Below, piece by piece: positions 29,098 to 38,429 of a stretch of 64,000 nucleotides of DNA. The number at the start of each line of letters is the position of its first letter. Position 1 is the stretch's first letter. The stretch comes from Gordonia asplenii (lineage in GTDB: Bacteria; Actinomycetota; Actinomycetes; Mycobacteriales; Mycobacteriaceae): the NCBI RefSeq assembly GCF_012933505.1, contig NZ_JABBNB010000015.1, positions 62,001 to 126,000 on the forward strand. The letters are read 5' to 3'. The notes beneath the pieces were generated by a model. It saw nothing but the letters and a program-made list of their open reading frames with translations. It searched no databases and was not told the DNA's origin. Both the position numbers and the translations under genes were made by a program.

Positions 29098-29712
29098 CAT
29101 TCCGGTGGTTGAGCCGCATACCACGGTGGTTGAGCCGCATACTCCGCTGGTTGAGCCGCAACTCCGCTGGTTGAGCGCCACCCCGCCGGTTGAGCCGCAT
29201 ACCCCGCTGGTTGAGCCGGGCCGAAGCGCCGACGCAGGCCCGTACCCCGCTGGTTGATCCGCACACCCCGCTGGTTGAGCGCCATACCGCTGGTTGAGCG
29301 CCACCCCGCCGGTTGAGCCGGGCCGAAGCGCTAGCGAAGGCCCGTGTCGAAACCACGTACGCCGACGATGTCAGCGCACCCCGCGCAGCACTCAACCTCA
29401 CTCAACCTGGATCCACCGCACACGGACTCATTTCGCCGATTGAGCGTGCGCAGCGAGTCGAAATCAGAGTGAGTACCACCGGTGTTCGCGTGGCATCCGC
29501 CGTCGAGTTCCAAACCGTGGTGATCCCCTCGGGGTGTGCAACCAGCAGGCGCATTTGCGGTCGGTCGGTCTCGGCTTCCGCCCAGCATTGACTCACCGAA
29601 ATCGGTTGTGTCACAGTGGTTTCGACACGTTAGTCACTTCGACTCGGCTAGCGCCTCGCTCAGTACGGCGCGCTAACACTCCTCACGGCTCAACCAGCGG
29701 GGATAGGCGGCT
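29098..29712. repeat. GGTTGAGC...GTCGAAACC repeat cluster C
   Basis: The densest cluster in the window: more than ten truncated GGTTGAGCCGCA or GGTTGAGCGCCA units in tandem at 29105-29320. These are followed by a full copy at 29311-29354 (ending GTGTCGAAACC), a variant at 29438-29463 and an inverted copy near 29622-29702. It fills most of the 768-bp gap between nhaA and the AraC gene; no gene is seen. Confidence 0.85.
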
Positions 29713-29859
29713 CAACCGCCGGGGTGGAGCCGCTGTCGGTCGATCAAGGCTGCGACCCGCGTCGGAGCCGGCCCCGCTCGCGGCTGAGCAGACACCTCGC
29801 TTGAGCCCTGCGGCGCGTAGGATGCCAACGGCGACCCAAAGCGAGCCGAGGAGGCAACC

Positions 29860-30912
29860 GTGCGCGTGGGAGAGGATGCGTCTGCGCCGCCCAATGTCGC
29901 CCGAACCTGGTCGACCGACGACGTCGCCCCAGAGTCTGCCGTAGATTACTGGCGCTCGGTCCGCCGCCACGTCTACGCCGACGTGTCCACCGAGCCGCAT
30001 ACCGGTGAGTTCACCGGATCGATCAGCAGCGCTTGCTACGGGGAGTACTCGGTGTCGACTAAACGCGCCAGCGGCGAGCGCGTGCTTCGGAGCGGTCGAC
30101 TGATCGGACGCAGCACCGACGATCCCGACTATGTCTTTGCGGTATTACCCACGCGCGGAACGGGTTTCATCGAGCAGGCGGGCAACTCCGCCCGGTTCGG
30201 CCCGGGAGAGATGATCTGCTACGACAGCAGCCTTCCCTTCGAAATGAACTACGACGGCGGCTTTGAGCAAGTCGTCGTCCACCTGCCCGCGGACCAGGCA
30301 TTCGCGACGTCGGGTGTGCGGCGCGGCGCGGAGTTGCTGGCCACACCGATAGCGCTCGACGGAGCGCTGTCGTCGGTGGCGTCGTTCTTCTTGAGTCTCG
30401 CTCACACGCAGTTGGACGACCCGGTCGGCGCCGCGATCCTGGCGCCCCAGGTCACCGGTCTCGCCGGTTCGTTGCTCGCCTACGCCTCTTCGACGATGGG
30501 CGAACAGGATCTACCACTGCTCCTGCGCCGCGAGCAGGTCGTCGAGTACATGCGCCGACATCTGAGCGACCCCGACCTCGACATCCAATCCATTGCGGTC
30601 GGATGTCATGTGTCTCGTCGGAGCCTGTATCGCATTTTTGAGGGAAGTGGCCAGAGCGTGGCCGGTCGACTTCGACTGCTCCGCGTCGAGGCGGCGCAGA
30701 AGCTGTTGGCCGCTCAGGGAAACGTTTCGATCGGGTCGGTGGCCCGCCACGTCGGATTCTCCAGCGAGGCGCAGTTCTACCGCACCTTTCGATCGATCAC
30801 CGGCGCGACCCCCGGTGAATACCGGCAGCTCAGGAGCGGGGCGGCGGTGTTCGGCCGAGACGGTCGGCCGATCGGATCACCATCGCTCGACGGTCGGCGA
30901 GCGGTGGGATAA
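29860..30912 (+). CDS. AraC family transcriptional regulator
   Basis: 350 residues: an N-terminal AraC-binding-like cupin region (GTGFIEQAGNSARFGPGEMI) and a C-terminal double HTH (IQSIAVGCHVSRRSLYRIFE and IGSVARHVGFSSEAQFYRTF). GTG 29860 is supported by GAGGAGG 8 bp upstream. It is transcribed toward the TetR gene and lies at the left edge of the operator-marked catabolic cluster, so a role in controlling part of it is plausible but unproven. The VirS-type regulator next to the mycobacterial mymA genes is of the same broad family. Confidence 0.85.
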   Translation: MRVGEDASAPPNVARTWSTDDVAPESAVDYWRSVRRHVYADVSTEPHTGEFTGSISSACYGEYSVSTKRASGERVLRSGRLIGRSTDDPDYVFAVLPTRGTGFIEQAGNSARFGPGEMICYDSSLPFEMNYDGGFEQVVVHLPADQAFATSGVRRGAELLATPIALDGALSSVASFFLSLAHTQLDDPVGAAILAPQVTGLAGSLLAYASSTMGEQDLPLLLRREQVVEYMRRHLSDPDLDIQSIAVGCHVSRRSLYRIFEGSGQSVAGRLRLLRVEAAQKLLAAQGNVSIGSVARHVGFSSEAQFYRTFRSITGATPGEYRQLRSGAAVFGRDGRPIGSPSLDGRRAVG

Positions 30913-30987
30913 ACCGGATCGGCTGACTCCGGGCAGCGGGTAGGGTCGAGTCGGGCCTGCTGAAACCCATTTGAACGAAGCCTCAAT

Positions 30988-31005
30988 TGCCCGTACGTAC
31001 GGTTA
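30988..31005. promoter_or_regulatory. Regulon operator S1 (tetR promoter)
   Basis: TGCCCGTACGTACGGTTA, a near-palindrome shared by seven promoters in the window. A TTGCCC -35-like hexamer (30987-30992) and TAGCCT -10-like hexamer (31010-31015) are 17 bp apart, with the palindrome in the spacer. It lies 50 bp before the TetR start, implying autorepression. Confidence 0.75.
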
Positions 31006-31055
31006 GGCGTAGCCTTGAAGTCAACCCGACGTCCCCGGCATTCGATGAGGAAACC

Positions 31056-31769
31056 ATGACGGCAGTACAGCCTGCCCGCGCCGCCCGGAAGCGTGCCGGA
31101 GCCAGCGCGCGGCCCAGCAGCCGCGATGAGATTCGCGACGCCTTCACTCGCCGCGTTGCCGAATCCGGTTACGACGGAACCAATTTCGGTGCCATCGCCG
31201 AAGAGCTAGGCATCAGCAAGGGGACCATCGTCCATCATTTCGGGACCAAGGAGCTGCTCTTCGCCGACGCGCACGAGCGGTACATGGAGAATCGCCTCGC
31301 CGAGGCGAAAGACATCGTCGCGCGCCTCGATTCACCCGTCACCCGACTCGCCGGTCTCGTGTGGGCATTCGCGATGTATCAGACCTACGGGCGCACCGAG
31401 ACGGTCGCATTTCAGCGCGAGATCATCCGATTCAACGACGCACCGTCGATGCAACGCTCCCGCGAACTGCGCGACGAATACCTCGATTTGCTCAAGAACG
31501 TCCTCGTCGAAGGCATCGACGCAGGCTTCTTCCACGACGGCAACGTGTCGATCTGGGCACTGCAGATCTTCGGCGGCACCCAGTGGATGTGGACGTGGTT
31601 CAATCCCTCGGGAAGCGTGTCCAACGACGACGTCGCACAGTCCTACGTCACGCTCATCCTGCGTGGTTTGTTGCTCGACGCAGGCGTCGTCGACGCGCTG
31701 ATCGCCCCCGCCGGAACCGTGCGGATCGCTGTCTACGAGGTGCTCGACGCCGCAGCGCAGGCGCTCTGA
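31056..31769 (+). CDS. TetR/AcrR regulator, likely master of the cluster
   Basis: 237 residues. A canonical TetR HTH is present at about 30-75 (FGAIAEELGISKGTIVHHFG), followed by an alpha-helical ligand and dimer domain. I chose ATG 31056 because of the GAGG site 9 bp upstream; the frame is open from 30987 but that would include operator S1. The gene is preceded by S1, the same palindrome found before six other transcription units. This makes it the best candidate for the repressor of the regulon (inference). The inducer is probably a CoA ester or oxidised intermediate of the pathway, as in KstR-like systems. Confidence 0.88.
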   Translation: MTAVQPARAARKRAGASARPSSRDEIRDAFTRRVAESGYDGTNFGAIAEELGISKGTIVHHFGTKELLFADAHERYMENRLAEAKDIVARLDSPVTRLAGLVWAFAMYQTYGRTETVAFQREIIRFNDAPSMQRSRELRDEYLDLLKNVLVEGIDAGFFHDGNVSIWALQIFGGTQWMWTWFNPSGSVSNDDVAQSYVTLILRGLLLDAGVVDALIAPAGTVRIAVYEVLDAAAQAL

Positions 31770-31799
31770 CACAAACTCACAAGTAAACCAGAGTAGACC

Positions 31800-31824
31800 G
31801 AAGTCATTGCGCTGCAATGGCTTC
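31800..31824 (+). terminator. Hairpin after tetR
   Basis: GAAGTCATTGC / GCAATGGCTTC with one G-T pair and a 3-nt loop, starting 30 bp after the TetR stop. There is no T-run. Confidence 0.45.
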
Positions 31825-31860
31825 GGGCCGCATTGCGTTCACGTGTACGGCAGGCCCCTA

Positions 31861-32045
31861 GGGTGTGTCCCCCCATTCCCTTTGCGGTCCTCGGCGGCCC
31901 GCTGACCGCCTGGCTGCGTTGTCGCCGGTCACGATAGCTGCCGCTATCGCTCCCTCCTCCGCCTTGCCAGATCGGCCACCGACGAAATGCCCCGTCGCTG
32001 CGCTCGCCCCGGCGATGCCTTGCAGAAGAATTGGGAGACACACCC
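31861..32045. mobile_element. MITE-like 185-bp element
   Basis: Imperfect terminal inverted repeats: GGGTGTGTCCCCCCATTCC at 31861-31879 and the complement of GGGTGTGTCTCCCAATTC at 32028-32045. A central palindrome, GATAGCTGCCGCTATC, lies near the middle. There is no transposase and no convincing target duplication. The small frames crossing it are not credible genes. It sits between the TetR gene and operator S2. Confidence 0.6.
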
Positions 32046-32072
32046 AAGCAACGCGGACTGGAAATTCACTAT

Positions 32073-32090
32073 TGACCGTACAGGCGGTCA
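32073..32090. promoter_or_regulatory. Regulon operator S2
   Basis: TGACCGTACAGGCGGTCA. The left arm completes a TTGACC -35 (32072-32077), and GATAGT (32095-32100) is a -10 candidate 17 bp away. It is upstream of the SnoaL-like gene at 32254. Confidence 0.75.
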
Positions 32091-32253
32091 ATGAGATAGT
32101 CGTCACAGCGCGCATGCATCTCACACCGCACCGACTCGTGGTTGGACGGAAAAGTTCCGTTCGGCGACATCAATCACAGACTCGTCGACTTCGGGCCGAT
32201 ACTCCGATCAACCCGCGTCGACCACTGATCGAGACCCGATCGAAGGAAACCCA

Positions 32254-32664
32254 ATGAGCAGAACCGAATTCATCACCGATTTCTTCGGGCACGTCGACGC
32301 CACCGATTTTGACTGGTGCCAGGACTATCTGGCGCCCGACTGTCGTATCGAGGCTCCCGGATTCTCCCAGCAGGGCGGCGAGGTGGTGATCTTGTGGATG
32401 GCAGGCTTCTTCGCGGCCTTTCCCGACCTCAAGCATCGCCCGTACCAGGTTGCGTCAGAAGGAGATTCATCGGCATTCCTCGTCGAAGTCACCGGCACTC
32501 ACACCGAGGACCTCGCCCTCCCGGACGGTGGCGTCGTGCCGCCCACCGGCAGGCAGTTACGGATGATCCTCGGCGAATTCTGGACCTTCGACGCCGAGAA
32601 GGTCACCGAGTACCGCGTCATCTACGACCAGGCCGAATTCATGACACAGCTCGGCCTGATGTAG
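32254..32664 (+). CDS. SnoaL-like / NTF2-fold protein of the regulon
   Basis: 136 residues of the SnoaL/NTF2 fold: FFGHVDATDFDWCQDYLAPD then CRIEAPGF at the start, a central AGFFAAFPDLKHRPY motif typical of SnoaL-like polyketide cyclases and ester-binding proteins, and a VTEYRVIYDQAEF end. The SD GAAGGA precedes ATG 32254. It is preceded by operator S2, so it is a member of the TetR regulon. Possible roles are hydrolysis or isomerisation of a pathway intermediate, or binding of a hydrophobic substrate. The enzyme activity is not demonstrable from sequence. Confidence 0.82.
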   Translation: MSRTEFITDFFGHVDATDFDWCQDYLAPDCRIEAPGFSQQGGEVVILWMAGFFAAFPDLKHRPYQVASEGDSSAFLVEVTGTHTEDLALPDGGVVPPTGRQLRMILGEFWTFDAEKVTEYRVIYDQAEFMTQLGLM

Positions 32665-32732
32665 CGAGCGCGCTCGGCCGAACGAGCGACACCGTTGGCT
32701 TCAGCCCGGACTCACCGATGGCCGCCCCATCG

Positions 32733-32990
32733 CTGCTGGTTGAGCGAGGCGCAGCCGAGTCGAAACTGCGCGACGTAAACTTCACGCCTCGGAATCCGTT
32801 GTGTTGCTGTGGTTTCGACTCGTTCTCCGCTAGCGCTCCGAGCGGCTCAACCAGCGGTTGGCCGACCCGGTCACCACGGCTCAACCATCCCTGCTGGTTG
32901 AGCGAGGCGTAGCCGAGTCGAAACCTCCCGTGGGTGTCTCCACGGCTCAACCGTCCTGCTGGCTGAGCGAGGCGAAGCCGAGTCGAAACC
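32733..32990. repeat. GGTTGAGC...GTCGAAACC repeat cluster D
   Basis: Forward copies at 32735-32766, 32890-32925 and 32959-32991 and an inverted copy at 32811-32853. The first forward and the inverted copy form a potential hairpin of about 115 bp. They occupy the gap between the SnoaL-like gene and operator S3. Confidence 0.85.
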
Positions 32991-33044
32991 CCACAACACT
33001 GACTTGCTCCGCACGCCCAACAAATACTCCCAAGCTCTTGAAAC

Positions 33045-33062
33045 TGACCGCACGTACGGTTA
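33045..33062. promoter_or_regulatory. Regulon operator S3
   Basis: TGACCGCACGTACGGTTA, between a TTGAAA -35 (33038-33043) and a TAGTGT -10 (33061-33066) spaced 17 bp. It is upstream of the aldehyde dehydrogenase at 33103. Confidence 0.78.
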
Positions 33063-33102
33063 GTGTGAGTGCCATCACCCGCAACACCCCAAGGAGAATC
33101 CA

Positions 33103-34617
33103 ATGTCACAAGCGCCCCGCTACACGATGTACATCGATGGCCGGTGGGTGGATTCGGCGGAATCCACCGAGGTTCGTGCGCCCGCCGACGGTTCGCTGGT
33201 CGCGACCGTTGCCCGGGGCAATCTCGACACCGTCAACCAGGCGGTCGCCGCCGCGAAGGCCGCCCACGAGTCGGGCGTATGGCGCGACAAGTCGCCGAAT
33301 GAGCGCGCCGATCTCATGGACGCCATCGCCGACAATCTCGCCGCCCGCCTCGAGGAGCTGACTGTTCTGCAGGTGCGGGAGAACGGTGCGACAGTGCGCG
33401 GCGCAGGAACCTTCCTGATCGGCTACGCGATTGCGAACCTGCGCTACTTCGCCTCGCTGGCAAGGACATTCGCCTTCGAAAAGCAGGGCGAGCTGATCGA
33501 AGTTCCGACGCTGGCGTCGGGTCTCATCCGCTACGAGCCGGTCGGCGTGTGCGGCGCCATCGTCCCGTGGAACTTCCCGCTGCTGCTGGCGGTATGGAAG
33601 CTGGGCCCGGCACTGGCGGCCGGCAACACCATCGTGCTCAAGCCCGACGAGCAGACACCGCTCACTCTCCTTGAATTGGCAAGGGCCGCAGACGAAGTAG
33701 GGCTGCCGGCGGGCGTGCTCAACGTTGTCACCGGACCGGGCAGCGTCGTCGGAGCGCGACTGTCGGAGCACCCTGACGTCCGCAAGGTCGCCTTCACCGG
33801 CTCGACCGACGTGGGCAAGACCGTCATGCGCGCGGCCGCCGACAACGTCAAGAAGGTCACCCTGGAACTCGGCGGCAAGGGCGCCAATGTGGTGCTCGAC
33901 GACGCAGACATCGACCTCGCCGTCGACGGCTCGCTGTTCGCATTCCTGCTGATGAGCGGCCAGGCCTGTGAGTCGGGCACCCGCCTGGTGCTCGCCGATT
34001 CCATCTACGACGAGTTCATGAGCAAGCTCATCGAGCGCATCTCCACCATCACCCTCGGCGACCCGTTGTCGCTGACGACCGACATCGGCCCGCTCGTCTC
34101 GGCGAAGCAGAAGGACCGCGTCGAGAAGTACATCGCACTCGGCCAGGAGGAAGGGGGCAAGGTCGCCTTCCAGGGGGCGATCCCCACCGATCCCGCTCTG
34201 GCGCAAGGACATTGGGTCGCACCGGTCATCCTCACCGACATCACCAACGACATGCGCATCGCCCGCGAAGAGATCTTCGGCCCGGTCCTCGTCGTCATCC
34301 GCCACACGGGCGACGACGATGCCGTGGCCATCGCCAATGACAGTGAATACGGCCTGTCGGCCGGTGTGTGGAGCCGCGACAACCAGCGCGCACTCGCCGT
34401 CGCGCGCCGCCTCGAGGCGGGCACCGTCTGGGTCAACGACTGGCACATGGTCAACGCCCTGTACCCGTTCGGCGGCTACAAGCAGTCGGGCATCGGCCGG
34501 GAACTCGGCCCCGATGCGCTCAAGGAGTACGTCGAGGCGAAGTTCATTCACGTCGACCTCACCAACGACGTCAACAAGCGCGCCTATCCCGTCGTCGTGT
34601 CGGCGCCGCGCTCGTGA
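33103..34617 (+). CDS. NAD(P)+-dependent aldehyde dehydrogenase
   Basis: Oxidises an aldehyde to the carboxylic acid. The 504-residue protein has the complete ALDH fold: PWNFPLLLAVWKLGPALAAG, the FTGSTDVGK nucleotide loop, general base Glu255 in LELGGKG and nucleophile Cys289 in SGQACESG. The EIFGPVL motif and C-terminal FGGYKQSGIGRE are present. SD AAGGAG precedes ATG 33103. Operator S3 lies just upstream, and an acyl-CoA synthetase follows 20 bp after the stop. This pairing fits aldehyde to acid to acyl-CoA conversion. It is one of two ALDHs in the cluster. Confidence 0.93.
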   Translation: MSQAPRYTMYIDGRWVDSAESTEVRAPADGSLVATVARGNLDTVNQAVAAAKAAHESGVWRDKSPNERADLMDAIADNLAARLEELTVLQVRENGATVRGAGTFLIGYAIANLRYFASLARTFAFEKQGELIEVPTLASGLIRYEPVGVCGAIVPWNFPLLLAVWKLGPALAAGNTIVLKPDEQTPLTLLELARAADEVGLPAGVLNVVTGPGSVVGARLSEHPDVRKVAFTGSTDVGKTVMRAAADNVKKVTLELGGKGANVVLDDADIDLAVDGSLFAFLLMSGQACESGTRLVLADSIYDEFMSKLIERISTITLGDPLSLTTDIGPLVSAKQKDRVEKYIALGQEEGGKVAFQGAIPTDPALAQGHWVAPVILTDITNDMRIAREEIFGPVLVVIRHTGDDDAVAIANDSEYGLSAGVWSRDNQRALAVARRLEAGTVWVNDWHMVNALYPFGGYKQSGIGRELGPDALKEYVEAKFIHVDLTNDVNKRAYPVVVSAPRS

Positions 34618-34637
34618 CCCGCACAGGAGCAACGACA

Positions 34638-36188
34638 ATGACCATCGCACCGATCACTTCTCACCTCGACCGCTGGGCCGACGCCAAGCCCGACGCCCGC
34701 GCGGTCAGCTACGGCGACATCGACTATTCGTGGAGTCGGTTCCGTGCTCGCGTCCATGCCAACGCGGCCGCACAGTGCGCCACCGGCATCGAGCCGGGCG
34801 ACCGAATTGCGTTCCTGGACAAGAACAATCTCACCTGCCTGGAGACGACGCTGGGCGCCGCGCTGACCGGAGCGGCCAATGCCGTCATCAACTTCCGGCT
34901 CTCGGCCGCCGAGATCGGCTACATCATCAACGACGCCCAGGCGAAGATCGTGATCGTCGGGCCGGAGTTCGCCGAACTCGTCGACGGCCTGCGCGCGAGC
35001 CTTCCGACCGTGCAGCGCGTCATCGTCACCGGCGGCGACGACGATGAATATGAAGCATGGCTGGCCGCCGGCTCGGAGGCGTTCGAGCCCGTGGCGTTCG
35101 ACCCGGACACCTGTTTCCTGCAGCTCTACACGTCGGGAACCACCGGTCATCCTAAGGGCGCGATGCTGACTCATCGCAGCCTCGACGCGCACAACGCGGC
35201 AGCTGTCGCAGGCTTCAACTTCACTGCCGATTCGGTGAACATGGTCGCCATGCCACTGTTCCATGTCGGCGGGTCGTCGTGGTCGCTGGCCGGTATCTCG
35301 GTGGGCGCGCAGACCGTGGTCGTACGCGAGGTGGTTCCGACCGCTGTGCTCGACGAGATCGAAGCCCGCGGTGTGACGCACGCGTTCTTCGTGCCCGCCG
35401 TCTACGGATTCTTCCTGGCCGAGCCGCGCGTCGCCGACCGTGACTACTCACGGGTCCGCTGCCTGGGCTACGGCGGCTCGCCGATGCCGCTGCCGACCAT
35501 GCGTGCGTGCCTTCAGACCTGGCCGCGCGCCGACTTCTACCAGGTGTACGGCATGACCGAGATGTCTGGTGTCTTCAGCGTCCTCGGGCCCGACGATCAC
35601 CGCGACGCAGCCCACCCCGAGCGACTCGTGTCGGCGGGACGTCCGCTGCCGGGAACCACGGTGAAGGTGGTGGACTCCGACGGCAACACGCTGCCGGTAG
35701 GTGAGGTCGGCGAGTTCTGGACGCAGTCACAGCAGCACATGCTCGGCTACTGGGGTCGGCCCGAAGCCACGGCGGAGGCACTCGTCGGCGACGACTGGCT
35801 GCGCACCGGCGACGCCGGACGAATGGACGACGGCGGTTACCTGTTCATCTCCGACCGGGTGAAGGACATGATCATCTCCGGTGGTGAGAACGTGTACCCC
35901 GCCGAAGTGGAACGCGTCGTCATCGAGCACGCCGCGGTCGCCGACGTCGCGGTGATCGGTGTGCCCGACGATAAATGGGGAGAGACCGTCAAGGCCGTCG
36001 TCGTACTGGTCGACGGTGCGTCGGTCACCGAAGCCGAGCTGATCGTCCACTGTCGTGCGCAGTTGGCGGGGTACAAGACACCGAAGTCGGTCGACTTCCT
36101 GTCTGAGCTGCCGCGCAACCCGACGGGCAAGGTCCTCAAGCGCGAGATCCGCAAGAAATACTGGGAGGGACGCACACTGCACACGTAG
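34638..36188 (+). CDS. Acyl-CoA synthetase (FadD13-like AMP-forming ligase)
   Basis: 516-residue ATP-dependent acyl-CoA ligase of the ANL superfamily. Motifs are complete: YTSGTTGHPKGA (P-loop), YGMTEMSG, WLRTGDAGR, DRVKDMIISGGENVYPAEVE and the C-terminal NPTGKVLKR with the catalytic lysine. ATG 34638 has an AGGAG site upstream; the frame is open from 34368 but overlaps the aldehyde dehydrogenase. Length and signature resemble FadD13 of the mycobacterial mymA locus. It probably activates the acid made by the preceding aldehyde dehydrogenase; chain preference is unknown. Confidence 0.9.
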   Translation: MTIAPITSHLDRWADAKPDARAVSYGDIDYSWSRFRARVHANAAAQCATGIEPGDRIAFLDKNNLTCLETTLGAALTGAANAVINFRLSAAEIGYIINDAQAKIVIVGPEFAELVDGLRASLPTVQRVIVTGGDDDEYEAWLAAGSEAFEPVAFDPDTCFLQLYTSGTTGHPKGAMLTHRSLDAHNAAAVAGFNFTADSVNMVAMPLFHVGGSSWSLAGISVGAQTVVVREVVPTAVLDEIEARGVTHAFFVPAVYGFFLAEPRVADRDYSRVRCLGYGGSPMPLPTMRACLQTWPRADFYQVYGMTEMSGVFSVLGPDDHRDAAHPERLVSAGRPLPGTTVKVVDSDGNTLPVGEVGEFWTQSQQHMLGYWGRPEATAEALVGDDWLRTGDAGRMDDGGYLFISDRVKDMIISGGENVYPAEVERVVIEHAAVADVAVIGVPDDKWGETVKAVVVLVDGASVTEAELIVHCRAQLAGYKTPKSVDFLSELPRNPTGKVLKREIRKKYWEGRTLHT

Positions 36189-36227
36189 GACGTGCGGGTA
36201 AGTCGGGGGTGGCGGATCTGTTCACGT

Positions 36228-36256
36228 GCGTGGCGTGATTATTCACGCGCGCCACG
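36228..36256. promoter_or_regulatory. Imperfect palindrome before an AraC gene
   Basis: GTGGCGTGA and TCACGCGCGCCAC flank TTAT in the 135-bp gap before the AraC gene at 36324. It is a candidate regulator-binding site unlike the TetR palindrome. Confidence 0.35.
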
Positions 36257-36323
36257 GCCGTAACGGGTCATAATCGTCACCGAAGGCGTGAGCTGGGATG
36301 CTCAGGAGAATTGAGGCGACGAG

Positions 36324-37280
36324 ATGCCGGCTGCAAACGACTCGTTCCGGGTCGACGCGACAGGCGCCGATGGCCGGCATGAACAGTGGCAGTCGATGCT
36401 GTCGTCGACTCACCTCCCCTGGGCGACCCGGTTGAGCCCAGCCGACGCGCCGTTCGAGGCGTCGGTCAAACGCTGGTGGATCGATGATCTGGCATTGGTG
36501 GACTGCGACTGTGGCCCGTCGTCGGGCACAAGGCAGCGTCGTCAGATCGCGATGACCGACGGAGACTTCTTCATCGTCCTGATGAAGAAGTCTGGCAACG
36601 AATCGGTCACCCAGAACGATGTGACGGTGGATCTGTCGCCGGGTGACGCAATCGGCTGGGACAGCACCCGGCCCGCGCGATTCACTGTGTGGCAGCAGCT
36701 TTCGAAACGGAGTCTGATCATCCCACGGTCGGCGATCGAGGAAGTCGGCGGCGCACCGTGGGCCCGATCCGGGGTCAGGCTCGAATCCACCTGTCCCGCA
36801 ACACAGTTGCTGACTATGTATCTAGATTCGCTGAGTACCAGCCTGCCGATGCTCAGCCAGTCAGCCCTGTCCGCCGCCCGCAATGCGACTCTGGAACTCC
36901 TCATCGGCGCCCTGCGCCCAGATACGGTCGGCGTGAGTTCGTGGGCCCGCCCAGCGATCCGTGATGCGATCGACCGCTACATCGAGCAGCATCTGCTCGA
37001 TCGTGAGCTGTCGCCCGGATCAATCGCGCAAGCGCACGGCGTCTCGGTCCGCACGGTCAATCGAGTCTTCAACGCGACCGGCCAAACGGTCAGCGACGTC
37101 GTACGTGTCCGTCGGCTGGCCCGCGCTCGCACGGATCTCGCCGAGACGTCGAGTTCGGTTGCGGCGATCGCCAACAAATGGGGGTTCTCCGACGCGAGCC
37201 ACCTGAGTCGGACGTTCAAGGCGCACTATGGTGCCTCGCCTCGTGACTTCCGCTCGGCGCAAGCAGCGGCCGCGAATTGA
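36324..37280 (+). CDS. AraC family regulator
   Basis: 318 residues with an N-terminal AraC-binding-like domain of the XylS/AlkS type (GDAIGWDSTRPARFTVWQQL region) and a C-terminal AraC HTH (SPGSIAQAHGVSVRTVNRVF, AAIANKWGFSDASHLSRTFK). The second helix-turn-helix is the typical VAxxxGFxDxSHFSRxF pattern. It lies between the acyl-CoA synthetase and an alpha/beta hydrolase on the same strand and probably activates that hydrolase or part of the cluster. The effector is unknown. Confidence 0.85.
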   Translation: MPAANDSFRVDATGADGRHEQWQSMLSSTHLPWATRLSPADAPFEASVKRWWIDDLALVDCDCGPSSGTRQRRQIAMTDGDFFIVLMKKSGNESVTQNDVTVDLSPGDAIGWDSTRPARFTVWQQLSKRSLIIPRSAIEEVGGAPWARSGVRLESTCPATQLLTMYLDSLSTSLPMLSQSALSAARNATLELLIGALRPDTVGVSSWARPAIRDAIDRYIEQHLLDRELSPGSIAQAHGVSVRTVNRVFNATGQTVSDVVRVRRLARARTDLAETSSSVAAIANKWGFSDASHLSRTFKAHYGASPRDFRSAQAAAAN

Positions 37281-37476
37281 CTTGAGCCGTCGGGTTCCTC
37301 GGCGTCGAGTCCGCGACAAGCCTGAACAGGCAAAGTGGCGCACGGATCCATCACCGTGGCGCATGTGTTCATTGAACCGCACCTCTTTCCCGATGAGACT
37401 GAGATCACAGCGCGAGATCGCACCGGCCTCGTCCGGCGATCGGCTGAAATCATCTATCCCAGAAGGAGATTCGACT

Positions 37477-38376
37477 ATGACACGACGCGACATCGAGTTC
37501 GGCGCCGAGGGAGTCACCCTGCGCGGCTGGTTCTACCCGAGCGAGGCCGCGGGCGAATCGCACCCGACTATCGTTATGGCGCACGGATTTTCGGCGGTCA
37601 AAGAGCAGTACCTCGACCGGTATGCCGAGGTGTTCGCGGATGCGGGGCTGAACGCGTTGGTGTTCGACAACCGGAACTTCGGCGACAGCGACGGCGAGCC
37701 CCGCCAAGAGATCGACCCGTGGCAGCAGATCCGCGACTACCGTCACGCGATCACCTACGCGACGACCCTCGGGGAAGTCAATGACGATCGGATCGGTGTG
37801 TGGGGCTCGAGCTACTCCGGCGGCCACGTTCTGGTCGTGTCGGCGATCGACCGACGCGTGAAAGCGGTTGTCAGCCAAGGCGCGATGGTCGACGGTTACC
37901 GAAACCTGCGGCGATTGGTACGCCCGGATTTCCTCGGCGGCTTCCGTGCGCAGTTCGATGCCGACCGGTTGGCCCGGTTCAACGGCGACGCTCCGGCGAC
38001 CGTTCCGGTCGTCGACGAGAACCCACTTGCTCCGTCGGCGTTGCCGACCGCCGACTCCTATCAATGGTTCACGCACAGCGGCAGCACCATCGCCCCGAAC
38101 TGGCGCAACGAAGTGACTCTGCGCAGCGTCGAGATGTTCGGCGAGTATGTGCCCGCCGACTTCGTCGAATACATCAGCCCCACCCCACTGCTGATGCTTC
38201 CCGCCGTCGATGACGTACTCACACCGACCGATTTGGCGATTGAAACCTACGAACGTGCCCGCGCGCCGAAGCGCATCGAGATCCTGCCCGGCGGCCATTT
38301 CGACATCTACACCGACGGGTTCGCTCAATCGAGCGCACTGGCCTGCGACTGGTTCGTAAAGTATCTCGTCGGCTGA
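37477..38376 (+). CDS. Alpha/beta hydrolase (dienelactone hydrolase-like)
   Basis: 299 residues. The fold is clear: an oxyanion region IVMAHGFSAVKEQYL, a nucleophile elbow GVWGSSYSGGHVL (Ser), an acid near PAVDDVLTPTDLA (Asp) and a His in LPGGHFDIYT. It acts on an ester, thioester or peptide; the substrate is not known. ATG 37477 with AGAAGGAG upstream is preferred over the long open frame from 37228. It has no TGACCG palindrome but follows the AraC gene by 196 bp. The 3' flank is a repeat-rich region. Confidence 0.85.
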   Translation: MTRRDIEFGAEGVTLRGWFYPSEAAGESHPTIVMAHGFSAVKEQYLDRYAEVFADAGLNALVFDNRNFGDSDGEPRQEIDPWQQIRDYRHAITYATTLGEVNDDRIGVWGSSYSGGHVLVVSAIDRRVKAVVSQGAMVDGYRNLRRLVRPDFLGGFRAQFDADRLARFNGDAPATVPVVDENPLAPSALPTADSYQWFTHSGSTIAPNWRNEVTLRSVEMFGEYVPADFVEYISPTPLLMLPAVDDVLTPTDLAIETYERARAPKRIEILPGGHFDIYTDGFAQSSALACDWFVKYLVG

Positions 38377-38429
38377 CGCTTACCGAGGTTCCACCGGCGG
38401 TGCTGACGAAGCGGCTCGACCCGCGGCGG

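Noticed and set aside
31858..32257. Small proteins encoded across 31858-32257
   Set aside because: They lie within a MITE-like palindromic element and operator S2, without start signals.
37228..37476. 83-residue N-terminal extension of the alpha/beta hydrolase
   Set aside because: It overlaps the AraC gene out of frame; a strong ribosome site sits before ATG 37477.
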